The notes: generated by a model from the sequence alone, not told the origin. Shown: positions 25,257-37,947, numbered from the stretch's first letter. The stretch is 64,000 nt of DNA from Heliocybe sulcata (GCA_004369045.1 ML213518.1:604591-668590); one strand, 5' to 3'. Numbers and translations are program-made.

Positions 25257-27990
25257 TTAAGGTAGACCTAACAGCATGGGCAGGAGGATAGTCAAGTCGG
25301 GAGTGCCAACACCTAGAAGCGCGTCAAGTGAGACACTGCGAGGAGGAGGAGATAGAGACGAAAATACCAGTGACGGGGTCCCAGCCGAGTTCGCTAAGAG
25401 TACAAGAATTGTCAGTAGAGCGGTCCCGAAAGATAGACTGGCGGTGAGAACATACGTGCTAAAGCCAGTCGTTCCTGATTTTCCAAACCGCAATCAGTCA
25501 TCATATCAAAGATGCCACTAGAAAGGCTTACCGCATCCTTGATTGGTACCGTTGGTGATATCGTGGAACGCCGCAGCAAAGAGAGGGCTGTAAATCTGAA
25601 GCCATCGTACATGAGTTCTTTCACTACATTTCTACCAGTTATAAGTGTCGTACCGCAGGATTCAGGAATCCTAGACGCAGTCAGGACATCGTACCTCAAC
25701 TCCAAAAGACAAAGCGAACTCACCAATAGGTCCCTTTCCAGCGGCCAGACGCGCATCATTAACCATAGTAATCATGGATCCGACGACGGGCGAGGAAGCC
25801 GAAGTTCCGTATACGAGTTCGAATTCACCGTCAATAGCTGCGGGTCAAGGTTCAGGTGCATGACCAGAAAGGTGAGTCAAAGACACTGACCAATCACATA
25901 GTTGACGCTATTGAAAAGTGAGTATTACACGAGAAACCAGTCAAGGATTGTGAACTCACCCGTTGGCCGCCAAGTCGGGGAATGCACGAACCTAGAAGGT
26001 TCAACCTCGGCCGCCAGTTGATGATAAGGAAGACCTGACCACTCACGTTTCCGCTGTTGTTGTACTGCGCAGCAGTGTAAGGCGGAGGGTATGCCTCCAG
26101 GTAATGCCTCACAGCAGTCGCCTGGTACGACGGCATGGCAAAGATATTGCTAAACCCGCCTCCGCTGTAGATGACCGTTTCCGCAGCACTCTCCGGTTCG
26201 TATACAGTGCGTCCCGGGCTGACCTGCGTCGCGCCGACAGCGGTGACATAGGGACAGGTTGCAGGGAAGTCAGGATTAAAGCGTGTGCCATTCAAGGTCT
26301 CCTCGCCTGTGAACGCTCATGTTAGGCTACTGGCGCGCAGAAAAGTAGAATGTAGTGCCTACCCGTGGTCGCATCGATGCACTCGCCACCGAAACCGGCG
26401 ACACCATAGTCTCCGGAGGCATAGAGGACAGTGGTGCCCATCATACCGAGCTTGGCATACTCATTGCACTGGCGAATAGCGTATGCTGGCGTCGCGCTGA
26501 CCTCATCCTGCCCATATGAGGTAGACACAACGTAGGGAGGCGGGATTATGCCACAAGACTCAGGTGCTGCAGTGCGCTGAGTTACGGGATCTCTGCAGAG
26601 TACGAACATCCATACCATCGTAACCGCCTGGAGCCGTGTCAGGGTAGATTCCGTCCTGACTGGGTACATCGCCGCCCTCGTAGGTACAGAAGGAAGCGTC
26701 AACAGCATCGAGCCAGTTGTCGAAGCCCCCACCTGCGATTCTCTTAGTATAATCCTACTCATTTTAGTATGGCAACGGACCTTCGACCATGTCGCCAGTC
26801 TGCAGTAGAGTGACGTTCTGAGGGTAGACAAGGGTCATTGCGTACTCGAAATCCAGGTCACTTTCGCCGTTGTAGCTGAAGCCTTGGTATTGGCTCTGAG
26901 GTAATCCTGCAGGTAATGGTATCAGTATCGTTGATCTTTCCGCTTGACTGGCTCATACTGGCCTCCGTCGATGGAAACGAGCGTGGGACGAGAACCGACG
27001 AGATTTGGAGAGTAGTTGCTGACAACAAGGTTAGCCTCGTCCAGGTATTGTCTTGTCTATATATATTCACTCACCCGAAGAACATGTCAAGATCCGTAGC
27101 CAAGTATGACTGAGGAGTAAATTCAACTAGGCCAACTCTAAGTACGAAAACACGCATGGTATTTCCTCGAGCTCACCAACGCCATAAGTGTTCCTTCCGG
27201 TTTGAGTGGGAGTGTAATAGATGTTGTAAAGTGCCCTCAAGCAAGCGGGCGTAATATATTCATCGCACTCATCCAAGGTAGGATTAATGCTTGGTGTCTG
27301 GCCGTTGGTCTTTGGACCATTGTAAGGAGAGGGTTGGCCAAGTTTGCCGGTCCTCTTCTTAAGCTTCTCCGGAATATATCCGCCTGGTGAGACGCGGTGG
27401 TTGAAGTGTACTGTCGGCTTCACGAGCTCGATGTGGGGTTGAACGTGCCCAGGAAGAGAGTACGAGTGGCAGCCTGGACAACATCAGTATCGATGGCATG
27501 CGCAACATACGCAAAACTTACTAATCTGTTCGGCTCCGGATTCGTGCTCATAGACATGATACTCAGTATTGAGCAAGTCCTCGGCTTCAGCGACAGTAGC
27601 GTTCAGTTCTATCCACCCTTTGTTGCCGGTGATCCTAATGCGCTCCGGAGCAATCCCAGATCCAACTAGCCAGCTTTTTACAACGTCGACTGTCTCTGAG
27701 CTGGGCTTGAACATATCGATCACCTGCTCGGGAGACAGGTGCTTCCCGAATGTAGGCGACTCTGGGTGTGAGATCGACATCAAGATCTCTTCGACGCGGT
27801 CGATGTTGCTCTGAGTCAGGCCGAACCGCATGGGGAGGACCATGTCCGACTCTAGTCTGCGAGAGAGCGTCCATGCTGAGGAAGGTTCAGCAGCACGCTT
27901 CTCGTGCACAACGTAGTTAGCTCTGCGAGCGGGAACGGCTGCTGCGAGGCCGCCAAGGGCAAGGACCAGGAAGGACCAGGAGAGCAGCAT
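25257..27990 (-). CDS. Secreted sedolisin / tripeptidyl-peptidase (S53)
   Basis: Acid serine-carboxyl peptidase, secreted, cleaving tripeptides or internal bonds. The ATG at 27990 opens a signal peptide (MLLSWSFLVLALGGLAAAV), followed by a pro-kumamolisin propeptide (VEEILMSISHPESPTFGKHL, VKSWLVGSGI). The catalytic domain is split by many short introns. Visible catalytic parts are the Glu and Asp in GESDLDFEYA, the oxyanion Asp in ASGDYGVAGFGG, and the nucleophile Ser in GTSASSPVVGSM. The calcium-site end reads DITNGTNQGCG, then GWDPVTGVGTPD, and the protein ends LLPMLLGLP with the stop at 25257. The last exons join through introns of about 50-57 nt in the right frame. The large number of introns (I count at least ten) is usual for basidiomycete members. 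All catalytic residues are present, so it looks active. Confidence 0.93.
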
Positions 27991-28779
27991 TTCGACTGCC
28001 TTCGTCGAGGGATGCAGCAACAGTCAGAGGGAGGATAGATCCCGTGCCAGACGCTCTGTGATGATCACGGTGCATTAAATACACCCTCGTCAGACTGGTG
28101 GGACAAACGCTGTCCGGAATAAACTGACCCAGTCAGCGATAAAGACGACCGAGTGGTGATGCTATTTGTGAATGCAGGAGCGAGGACATTCAGCAGGAAG
28201 AAGCTGCCTTTGACGTGGATGCATGTGGCCCAGGCACACGACAGACCTCCCTGCGAAGTGCATGCCGCCCAAAGAGATTATTCTCAGCACCCGCGGCTTC
28301 TGGGTCAAATTGACGACTAGCACGAAGAAGTCTCGATCTGTCCGTGAGGCTTGAGGCTTCAAAACTCGTAGATATTGAGGCAGTTCCTTTGCATACCAAG
28401 CGAGCAATGATGACCTTGTAGGTAGACGGCATGAGAAACCAAGGTTCACCATAGCTGAGAGAGGCTATCTTCGCCGAGATACACCCGCGAATAAAGCTAT
28501 GCGGTGGATCTCCCAGCTGGTCGCAACTTATCGCTGCCTTCTGGTCGGAGTACGGCAGCTGTTGCAGATACGGAGGTCTTCGTTCCCTGACGAGACGAAG
28601 AGCGACAGACACTCCGCTCAAAATATCTTGGTAGGAAAGAACACTTACCGGCCCGGCCCGGGACCGCTAAAGCAAGGCTATGATTAAAGGCTATGATTAG
28701 TCTCCTTATCGTTGCATGCCCGCCGGCTACCATTCGCGCGCAAAATACATTCAGTCATGTTACTAACGTGGCTTCGAGG
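27991..28779. other. Divergent promoter region of sedolisin and aldolase
   Basis: Region between two divergent genes. Frames on the minus strand at 28162-28733 have no domain support and are treated as chance. No further gene is seen. Confidence 0.5.
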
Positions 28780-28788
28780 TATAAATAA
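28780..28788 (+). promoter_or_regulatory. TATA box for the aldolase gene
   Basis: TATAAATAA, about 150 bp upstream of the ATG at 28931, in the correct orientation. Confidence 0.5.
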
Positions 28789-28930
28789 TATGCGACCTTC
28801 CTCACTTCCGCTGGACCTTCTCAGAATCTGGTCAGTACCACTGGACCACGTTCGGTGCCCCGACGGGACAGATTAAGAGCATGAAAGACCCACCGAATGC
28901 AAGTTCGCTCATCGTTCCCGGACACCAACG

Positions 28931-29909
28931 ATGGCTACCCATAAGCTCCTGACTGCTCTGAAGTCGTCTGCCCCTGCTCTTGGTGCATGGGTGACGTTTC
29001 CTGGATCGATTCATGCTCGCACTGTAGCGCAGGCTTCTCCGCATCTCTCGTGGCTCATGATCGATTGCGAGCATGGCCTAATCTCCTTGAATCCTGGAGC
29101 AATCGAGACCATCCAAGCCATCGAAGGCTCGAGCAGCAACCCGCCTTCCAGCATCGTTCGGATTCCAGCGACGGGCATTAATGGCACCGACACAGGGCTG
29201 GGCTGGCAGATTAAGTACGCTCTCGACGCTGGAGCGAGGGGCGTCATGGTTCCTATGGTTGGGTCAGCACAGAAGGCAAAGGAGATTGTAGACGAAGCGA
29301 GGTTTCCCCCGGTAGGAAGGCGCGGCTTCGGCAGTCCGTTCACTCACGGGATCTGGAATGTGGATGCATCCGAGTACCTGCAATCTGCGAACAACAGCGT
29401 TCAAGTATGGGTCCAGATCGAGTCACAGGAGGGTATGCAGAATGTGGAGGAAATCGCGAGAGTCGAGGGAGTAGGTGAGTCCGATTAGTTTGCGACCTGT
29501 GGAATGCAGGCGGTAAACCAGCGCATGTCCAGATGCACTGTTCATTGGGCCCTACGACCTCTCGATATCCCATGGATTACCTCCCCCTTCCCCGGACCCT
29601 CATCCGGACGCCGAGAAACTGATCCAGAGGATAAAGGAGGTCGCGCACGCAGCTGGAAAGAAATGGTAAGTATCCGACAACGACCATTAGCCAATATTAA
29701 TCTACGAACCTTACGCCAGTGTGATGTTCTGCACAAATGGCGACCAAGCAGCCAAGCGGGCCAAGGAAGGATTCGACATGGTCAGCGTAGTCCAATATTA
29801 TCGCTACGGTCGTCACTGAATGCATCCTTGATAGATTAATGTTATAATTGATGCCAACGCACTTGGCAATGGTATTGGAAGCAGCCTCGCAACCGCTGCG
29901 AGTCAGTAG
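28931..29909 (+). CDS. HpcH/HpaI aldolase/citrate lyase family protein
   Basis: Four exons: 28931-29474, 29533-29665, 29720-29780, 29835-29909, for 270 aa. It is a TIM-barrel class II pyruvate aldolase of the 4-hydroxy-2-oxo-heptanedioate / 2-dehydro-3-deoxy-glucarate aldolase type, which cleaves 2-keto-4-hydroxy acids to pyruvate and an aldehyde with a divalent metal. Family landmarks: LGAWVTFPGS, LMIDCEHGLI (conserved Asp and Glu near the catalytic His), SSIVRIPATG, LDAGARGVMVPMV, FPPVGRRGFG, VWVQIESQEGMQN (metal-binding Glu), DALFIGPYDLS (metal-binding Asp) and a short C-terminus after CVMFCTNGDQAAK. Introns are 58, 54 and 54 nt. The physiological substrate cannot be read from sequence; breakdown of sugar acids or aromatics is the usual role. 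The gene is divergent from the secreted sedolisin. Confidence 0.93.
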
Positions 29910-30959
29910 GGGCACCTAACATATTATGTAGCTTACCTATGTGCCCATCATGGAGCTCGCCGTATCAATCGCACAGAAATTTCAGGCTCACAGCTCTGAG
30001 CTGAGCGCTGAGGAGCAGCTGAGAAGACCGCTTCCGGCATCGCCCGAACGTAACAGTGCTACGACGCGCGACGCGCCACATCTTTGCTTGCCTTTCGTTC
30101 TGTGTACTGCATACTTAGTGCGATCCAACAAATACTGGATAACTGCAGGTTCTATGCGGAATACTCTTTCGTCTACGCTGGTCTGTTTGGCTTTCCAGAG
30201 TGGACCAAATTCAAGTCATTTGAACGACGGAAATGTAGTCCAAGAGTCTATGAGAATAGGTGCCGTTCACATCGAACAATGCCTTTGGACTGCATTGTGA
30301 TTCACGTGCTGTACAATTGCTACACCGCCGAACTCGAACTCCGAGGCGCCTTCCTAACAGCATCGCCCTTTCCCGCATGGATTCGTCTTTGAGCCTGGAT
30401 GCAGCTTACCGCGATACCCGATGCGCGTGACAGGGTGAGAAGCAGGCTTTTGAAATGCAGTACAGGAAGCCTGGTAACGTAGAGAAGTCGGTTCTCTGAA
30501 TTGGCAGGCCGCACATGTTTCGACATCTTTCCATGGGGCGGCGCAAATACTTCAGGCATTCGATGTTGAATTGGTGCGTCGCAGTGGGCGAAGCTGACCG
30601 CCATTTTCTGCTGACTAGTATGTTATAGCAAGCCACGAGGTATTATATTAGAGAATGATTCCAAGGCCGAGCCACTACAACGCTTTAGACGCCTTGATAC
30701 TAGTAATATTGACCTCGAACTTTACCCGTATTGGCATGTCTAAACTCATACCGTCATGTCACATATCCCTTTGGGCTGGTGTCTCAGCGTCTATCCTTGT
30801 GCTGTGCTGAAATGACACCCCCTGCCCCGAACTCATTCTGGACATGCTGTGGTGGGACGGCCCGTGTTGCTGTATCTGTCAAATGGCCATTCCTCTGTCC
30901 TCTCCCGTTCCTCATCCCCGCCAACTCGAGTCACAGGCCTGCATTTGTGTCTTCCGCAG
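29910..30959. other. Gene-free stretch and probable upstream exon region
   Basis: Nothing is supported in 29910-30720. The last 200 bp probably contain the first coding exon of the kinase gene, but I could not fix its start. Confidence 0.4.
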
Positions 30960-33900
30960 TACGAAGATTATCGACTTCGCAAGTTGTATTCCCTCGCGGA
31001 GCGGTGGAACTTTACTCCAGGAGACTCGCCGCGAAGGTGCGTGTAAGGTTGCTTCGCGCGATCGGCAGGACAGGATTGACAAACACTGATGCATTATAGA
31101 ATCTTCTGTCGTCCGCTTTCAAGGATCGATTGCATTAGATTAAGCTTTATGAACGTGCTCCGTGACGACCAGCGGTTCCTGGAAACCACCTCCTTCGAGG
31201 AAGGACGCTCGGGTGCACGCCTCAAGTTCATATTCAACGTGGTGTATGCATACTGCGCCTACAACATGCGTCCCGCAGTTGATCTATGGCTGGCATTGAT
31301 CAGCGGGCCGGGTGATAATGATGGAGATATCTGGTTATGGAGAGATGGTGACGAAGATGCTCTCGGTGCATTGGACCCTACGGAGGACGCCGTTGTTGAT
31401 TTCCTCGAAGAAGACTGGCGACGCGCTCAGGCAGCGTTGCGGATGCGAGTGGACCGCATGAATGATGCCAGAGTCAGCGGCACTTTCACTATGGATCCCC
31501 AGAGCCGACGCATCCATGGGGCTGGAAGTCGCCCTTTCCGGCTCGCGGCTATTGCGTGGCGTATTGCCACGTCGAAAGCCATGCAGGAAGTAGATGCACA
31601 GCGCGGGCTGCGCCTACGAGAGAAGTATAACCTCGGCTCTCTCGTCTATATCTGGCGGCAATCGCTTCCGACGGCGGTACTAAATGTACTACGGTCTAAC
31701 TCTGGTCGCACTCGTAACGTATGCCTTCGGTTCATGAAAGTCATGAGCGACTCAGGACATACCTGCCATCTCGAGCGACAGCACGGGGAGGGTTTCACAG
31801 GCTTGGAAGAATGGATCAAGTTCCTCTCTTGGATGGATGACAACAGAGCCCACTTCGAGCCCTTGTTCTTCAATAGGAATGATTGTGACCTGTGCGATCT
31901 CAGGTATTGCCTATACACTATCTCGTCGGAACATTATTCAAGTCAGACTGCAGGTTCTCCGAACCCAAAGCTGAGATTGACCCTCTATGTCACGTTGACA
32001 AGCTTTTACCAATGCAGCAGTGGCAAGTCTGGGGCGCCCTCATGATGTCAGAGTTATCCATGGAGGATTATCTCCCTGAAGATTTCGAGGCGACGTTGAG
32101 ACCAATGTATGAGTTCGTCGACCGCAAGCTCCAGAATCACCCCTCTGCATCGGTTGAACATCAGCTCTGGCAGTATATTGACAGGGACCCTCCCGATAGC
32201 CGCTACGCTTGGTGGATCAATGCATATCCAGTTGAGTGGCGAGAGGCTTTAGCGAGGTTGCTGCCTGAGGATTGGCAGTGCATGCATAATGCATATGCGG
32301 TACTGTCTCGCAGCAACTCTCCGCAGCCTGTCCAGGAAGCGAAGGTCGAAGTGGAGGGTGGGGACCGGGTCGATCTTCGCACTCTCCTCGGCGCCGTCCT
32401 GTGGCTGCTCCATACAGCTCGGAATGCTTCCCATCTTGATTGTTGGGATCGCTGGACCAGATCATGCTACAGGCTGCAGCGAATATGGACAAAGCTACCC
32501 CCCCACTCGTGCGGCTGGGTCGTAGAAGACTTCTTCGATGACCTCAGACAATCCAAGCATACGTGCTACGGAATGTATGGGGACGGTATCACAGCACTGC
32601 ATGCGGCAGCGTATTCCTTTCTTTATGGTGCAAGCGCTTTGACAGTTCGCCCATTACTAGCGAGGACAAAGTCCGACCCCGTGCTCATCAAGTGTCCAGC
32701 ATGTCTGCTCTGTCTCTTCACCAGTGACTCGACCGGCTCAGTTGGGATCGGTAGCGCTAACTCAGCATACAATACGTTGCGACAGGAGAAGCTTCAGTGG
32801 TACTCCTCGGTGATAGCTGTGGAAAAGCCGAGTCCAGAGGATCGCGACTATGAACAATGGAGGCGGGACTGGAGGCCGTTTTTCAAGTGTCTCTTGCGTT
32901 GTCCACCAAAGTTTTATAAGGTATCTGTCTTATCTGTCTTATCAATCTCGTCAGATGTTGTTCACAAGCGACTCATTGTGGACAGAATGCGCTATTAACC
33001 GTTGTCAGGATGCTCCCCATAGTATGGATAAGTAGCCTCAGCTGGGCGGATCATTCACGGATCAAAGAGTAAGTTCCGTAGCATGTCTCTCATCCTAGAA
33101 CCTTTAATGAGGTCTACAGCTCGTTGAACGATCTGCAAAGGGAGCTAGAATCAGTGCAACGAGTCAGTCACATCACTGCACTGGCCTGCAGTGAACAGTT
33201 CTGGACCAAGATAATGCGGGTGCGTGAAGAGCCATTGGACGTATGGCGGAAGCTAAGCTTTCCTCTGATAGTGCTGGGAAAGGATAGCGATTCCCTCGAT
33301 GCATTCAACAGATAATCTCTTGGCCGTCAAGGAAAGGGACCAGCCGGAGATAATCAAGCAGTTGGAAGCTATTCTTAACGCGGATACAAAGCCATTCCAG
33401 GAGATACCGAGCGCACTCGCTCCTGGTATGATCGATTTACTATACCGTTATGCAAGCGTCCTTCACTGTCGCGTTGATGCATGCGGCTGATCCTTTCGCA
33501 GGTCACGCGTACTCCGGCGGCAGACAGGAGATCGGCCTTTGATGCATGGCTGGCCGGCTCGAAGCCGTGGCCATCGTACCCTCATCTCCATGCGCGTGCG
33601 CATCGTCTGTTAGTCAAAACGTCCAGCAATATTGGTTACGTGCCAGAGATTTGCTATGTCCATCCCACCGAAGAATGGAACGATGGACTTCCAGTCGCTA
33701 TAGGAGGCTTTGCTGACGTATACCGGGCAGAGCTTAATGGTCACACTGTCGCTCTGAAAAAGTTGAGGGTATTCTCCAGTGATATGACCGACCAAGGAAG
33801 AGCTAAAATGAAAGTGAGTGTCATCGAATTGCTCGAGTAGACAGCTAGAACTGGTGCTATGCATTGCCTAGATGCTTTGCCGAGAAGCTATGATCTGGCA

Positions 33901-35149
33901 GCATCTGGAGCATCCGAACATTTTGCAATTCCTCGGTATTGACTGTGACTTATATGCCGGTCAATGGTGCTTGGTCTCGCTCTGGATGGAGAATGGGACC
34001 ATCATGCGCTACCTCAAGAAACGACAACCTCCAGCCGATGTTAATGTTATCAACTATATGGTACGCCTTCTCTTGTTCGTGAGCGGAGCGGAAGTTGCTT
34101 ACGTCTAAGAGTAGCTATATGAGATTGCGCAGGGCCTAGCTTACTTGCGTTGGGAGAATATAGTCCATGGGGATCTTCGAGGCGTTCGTCCACTACGTTA
34201 TTCCGAAAGTTACAGCACAACTCATTTTTGGCAAAGGCAAATATTATGATCGATGAATACCACCATGTTCGCCTGACGGATTTCGGGCTGGCTAGCTTCG
34301 CAGAAACCACCCGTGGACCGTCCGCGCAAACTGGCAAGGGTGGAAGCATCCAATTCATGGCCCCGGAACTTCATGATCCTATGAGATTCGGCTTCCCGCG
34401 CTACGAGACGACCCCCAGTACCGACATGTACGCTTTTGCTTGTGTCTGCTACGAGGTCAGTCCCGTTCTACAGCTTAACTCCGGCTGATGGGAATAACCT
34501 TGTCGCCATTTATCCAGATGTATACAGGCCACGCACCTTGGCATAAAGAAGAGAAGCACGACGCTGCTGTTATACTGCGAGTATGTAAAGGCGACAGGCC
34601 TGTCCGCCCTACGCCCGAAGAGTGCTCCGGGAAAGTGCTTACAGAAGAAGTATGGAGGCTCATCGATGCGTGCTGGACGCAGGCAGCCAACAAAAGACCC
34701 GACGTTAGAGAGATTGCCAGGTTCTTGGCCAGCATCCTGCAGCCGATGGTAAGTCAGTCTTTTCTTCCTTAGCAGTTCTACGCCTTTGACAGTGTATCCG
34801 TCAACAGTTGGGTGCTGTTAACAAGAATATGGTACGCATGTTAGGTGCGCGACGACCATGCCATTTCCTTACCCTAGACTCACCTGATCGGACTTATTTA
34901 GGAGATATAGGCGCAGACAAGTATCTAGCCATGGCGCCCAGCGCTACCTTACGCAGTCTGCTGGACTCTGTTGGTCACGAAGTCCTCGGCTGGCCCGACG
35001 ATCCGATACTTCCGACGCCGGATGCGTTCATCGTCACCACTGAAGGTTGTCGCATGTGGCGGAAACAAGCTTATTCTCTGTACCATGCCATGAAACGCGA
35101 TGATGACCGACGCCTGCAGTTCGCGCGCAAGCGCACTCTCCAAGAGTAG
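30960..35149 (+). CDS. Large protein with C-terminal TKL-like protein kinase domain
   Basis: Exons that join in frame: (?)-31036, 31100-31903, 31954-32920, 32986-33068, 33120-33219, 33272-33457, 33502-33813, 33872-34060, 34115-34183, 34237-34455, 34518-34748, 34808-35149; about 1,170 or more aa. The 5' end is unresolved: the first exon contains YEDYRLRKLYSLAERW, and 30960 is an acceptor-like boundary. The kinase domain runs from about 33690 to 34740: a GGFADVY loop, VALKKL lysine, HPNILQFLGI, HGDLRGANIMID catalytic loop (Asp present), DFGLA, MAPEL, and a DACWTQAANKRPDV end, all typical of the expanded agaricomycete TKL kinases. The preceding roughly 700 residues are Trp- and acid-rich, mostly helical in appearance, and unlike any domain I know. 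It may be two adjacent genes instead of one; frame continuity favours one but does not prove it. The 44-nt intron at 33458-33501 has a weak donor. Confidence 0.7.
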
Positions 35150-35677
35150 GACTATGACGGTCGTTAGTCATGTTTTATTTATCCTGTTTATTGCTACGAA
35201 ACGTCGCGCATTTGCCCAGGTATTTGACGGTTGTTCGGATCAGATCAGCTCTTTGGCTCTGGGACTTTTGAAAGTACTCCTCTCGCCGCTTCTTCATGCC
35301 GCTTGTTTACGCTCTGTTCCCACTGGCATTGCAACTAAATAATTGGTACTGTCAGGTCTTGTTTCTCTGACCGCTTCCGGTTTCCTCAGCTTGTATAGTC
35401 TTCTGTCATATTGAGATACCAGTGTCTGTATGTAATTACCTTGTCAAAATGTATGAGATGCAAAGTTGTATATTGCTCCGTCAATTTGCGTTCTCTAAGC
35501 GAGCGCTTTCGCTTCTATGGCATCCGCCGCCGATTACTATGCATCTGTAGGTGCACCACATTGCGTGCACACATCCGAAGACAACTCGGTTAAAAAATGT
35601 GTAGTATATCCGTAAGTATCCCAAGCTTTCGTCTATGCCGTTCTTGCCTATCATAAGCGTCTAGAATCTACTAATAA
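35150..35677. other. Convergent intergenic region
   Basis: Between the 3' ends of the kinase gene and the MFS gene. No gene supported. Confidence 0.5.
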
Positions 35678-37692
35678 TCAAACCATCCCTGCCGGGTCTT
35701 TCTCCTTAACATCCTCCCTCTCCTTCACATCCTCCTTCACATCCTCCTTTACATCCTCGCTCTCCTCGCGCCGCTTCTCCTCCGAACTACCCTCCGCAGT
35801 CTTCTCATCCACAACATTCTCTTCAGGCCCCTGCTCCTTCGCGCCCTCAGCCTCCGCCCTCTTCCGTTCCATGACCACGCTCTTCCGCCACTCCCAGCCC
35901 CCTTCGTACCCGAACCACGTGTAGCGTCGACAGTGCGGGCCTCGCAGCATCAGGACGAACAGCTGGAAGCCGAAGAAGGCCATGCAGAGGCCGGAGGCGG
36001 CGCGCCAGCCGTGGTCCACGTAGACTTTGGCGCCAACGGAGGTGCCCATTACTTGACCTATGAAGAGCTGGACGTTGTTTCACTTGAGTGGACGTGAGAA
36101 AGCGAGGAAATCTATGGGAACTTACCGAAAGTATAACGACCGCATTGAGTCGTGCTCGCGCTTTCTCATCGATTCTATACACACAAAGGTAATCAGCACT
36201 CCTGCACAGTGCAATAAATACCTGCGACGTACGCCAATGCAACGGTGGTCAACGACAGCATCTGCAGTTGTCGGAATACGTCCAAGCCAAGCGTTACAAT
36301 GACGACAGCGGCGATGTTCACGCCTCCGGCGCCAGTCTCGATAGCTTGGAACAAAAGCAACGCCAACGTCCCCACCAGCGTCGCGTACCACAGCACCAGC
36401 CTGTCGATGAGCCGGCCGACCAGGGGACCCATGGCTACGCCGAACATGCCTACCAGTCCGAACAGACCGATTGTAAGCCTGCAGAGTCAGGTGTCAGCTC
36501 GCGCCGTCCGAGCGATGTAAAGCTGCAACTCACGTCGAGTAATAGTAGGGCGGCCCGCCGAGGAGGAAGGTCAGCGTCACCCAGAAATTCGTAAAGTTCG
36601 CGCTCGATGCGATATTGATGATACAGGCCTGTATCAAAATCGGCTCCGTCACCGCGAACTTGGCCATCGTGTACAGGATCCCAAAGTAGGACATCTCCGG
36701 GTTCTTTGCCGGGTAATCTGGCAACACAAGGTAACACATGGCGAGGACGACGCACTGCATGCCGACGGCAAAGTAGTACACGACGCGCCAGCTGGTGAAC
36801 TGGGCGATGATGCCGGCGAGCACACGCGCGACGAGGACGCCGAAGAGCAGGCCGCTCAGCACGACGGAGAGGGCGGAGGCCTTGCGCTCGGGAGGCGCGA
36901 GGTCGGCGGCGAGGGGCATGAGGATCTGCGGGGTCACGGTCACTACGCCCACGAGGTAGCACAGAGCTTCGAAGACGGCGAGGGAGTTTGTGACGCAGAG
37001 GCCGATGGAGAGCGACATGGAGAGGAGGATGAGGAGGAGGATGAGTGGACGCCGGCGGACGAGGTCGCCGAGCGGAGAGATGAGGAGGAGGCCGGTGGCA
37101 TATCTGCTGGAGGTTAGGCCGGGTTGAGAGTGGAGAAGAGAGCGCATACCCTGCTTGTACTAGTGTTGGAATGCTATACGTGAACTGGTCAGTACATAGT
37201 GTATGTGTAATGCTCCGGTAACTGGTCTGATCGGAAAGACTCCGTATTGCCGACCAGACTGGCCAGTGGCGCTACGAAGGAACCTAGAGAACTGCACTCA
37301 CTTCGAAACTCGGTCATAAGATACGTTAAAGGTTTCAGAAAATTCAACTAGACGAACGAGTTGGATTCTGCAGAACTCGAGCAGGTGGCGGACACTCACT
37401 TAGCAAAGGTTGACAGTAGTACAGATTCGACACAACTACCCCGTTCTCCTGCGTCAGTGTCTCTTCCTTATAGTATCTGCCTTCACTCACTAAACGTGCT
37501 AGCAAAGCCAAACGTTGCATTAAGCACTAAGCCAAACTTCGGAGGATGCTCTGGGTCGTGTCGCAGTCGTTTCGGGATGGGAAAAAGCCAGAAGTCCCTG
37601 GTAATCTCCTCCTCGCGCTTCTCCTCAGCTTGAACAACTGGAGGGGTCGACAGTGTCGCAGTAGACGCAGACGCTGCCGCAACGTCAGCCAT
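35678..37692 (-). CDS. MFS transporter (drug:H+ antiporter-like)
   Basis: Multi-exon major facilitator with about twelve transmembrane helices, acting at the plasma membrane. Start ATG at 37692. Exon 1 is 37491-37692; exon 2 is a 36-nt exon at 37400-37435 (giving FIVSNLYYCQPLL); later exons contain IEFSETFNVSYDRVSNIPTL, VQAGYATGLLLISPLGDLVR with the family's loop 2-3 RRR motif, QILMPLAADLAPPERKASA, FTSWRVVYYFAVGM, LPDYPAKNPEMSYFGILY, IGLFGLVGMFGVAMGPLVGR and IDEKARARLNAVVIL, then GQVMGTSVGAKVYVDHGW. This pattern matches the fungal/bacterial YnfM-like MFS proteins. The C-terminal tail is hydrophilic and ends in an imperfect EDVKEDVKE repeat. Substrate unknown. A TATA-like run at 37743-37752 sits about 50 bp upstream. 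Confidence 0.92.
35711..35765 (-). repeat. Tandem repeat in the MFS C-terminal tail
   Basis: On the plus strand, units of about 12 bp (close to ACATCCTCCTTC) are repeated four to five times and encode the acidic/basic EDVKEDVKEDVKE-type tail of the MFS protein. The frame is preserved. Confidence 0.6.
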
Positions 37693-37742
37693 GGTAGACG
37701 TCTAAGCGGAGGACCGAGTCGCTTCCTTCCTGCTCGTCCGTA

Positions 37743-37752
37743 TTATATATAA
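37743..37752 (-). promoter_or_regulatory. TATA-like element for the MFS gene
   Basis: TTATATATAA on either strand, about 50 bp upstream of the ATG at 37692. Confidence 0.45.
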
Positions 37753-37947
37753 AGCCCGACGCCGGCTTCCCTAATGACCACTTTTTCCGGAGGCGTGCGC
37801 GCTTGATATCCAATCATAGAGCAATGGCGGGGATATTGGTGGGTCGTTCAAGAGGAGTGGTAATGCGGGGCCAGCAATACTGCACAGTCACGTGATATGC
37901 GGTCCATGTATTCACAATATATATATTTGATAAGGCTCCCAAACAAT

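Noticed and set aside
28162-28733. Minus-strand frames between sedolisin and aldolase
   Set aside because: They lie in a divergent promoter region and show no domain.
25257-29909. Secreted protease plus aldolase as a catabolic cluster
   Set aside because: Only two genes, with no transporter or regulator in tight linkage; the shared promoter region is not evidence of a pathway.
34832-34877. Possible extra intron near the end of the kinase gene
   Set aside because: Removing it leads to an early stop, while reading through keeps a 114-codon frame.
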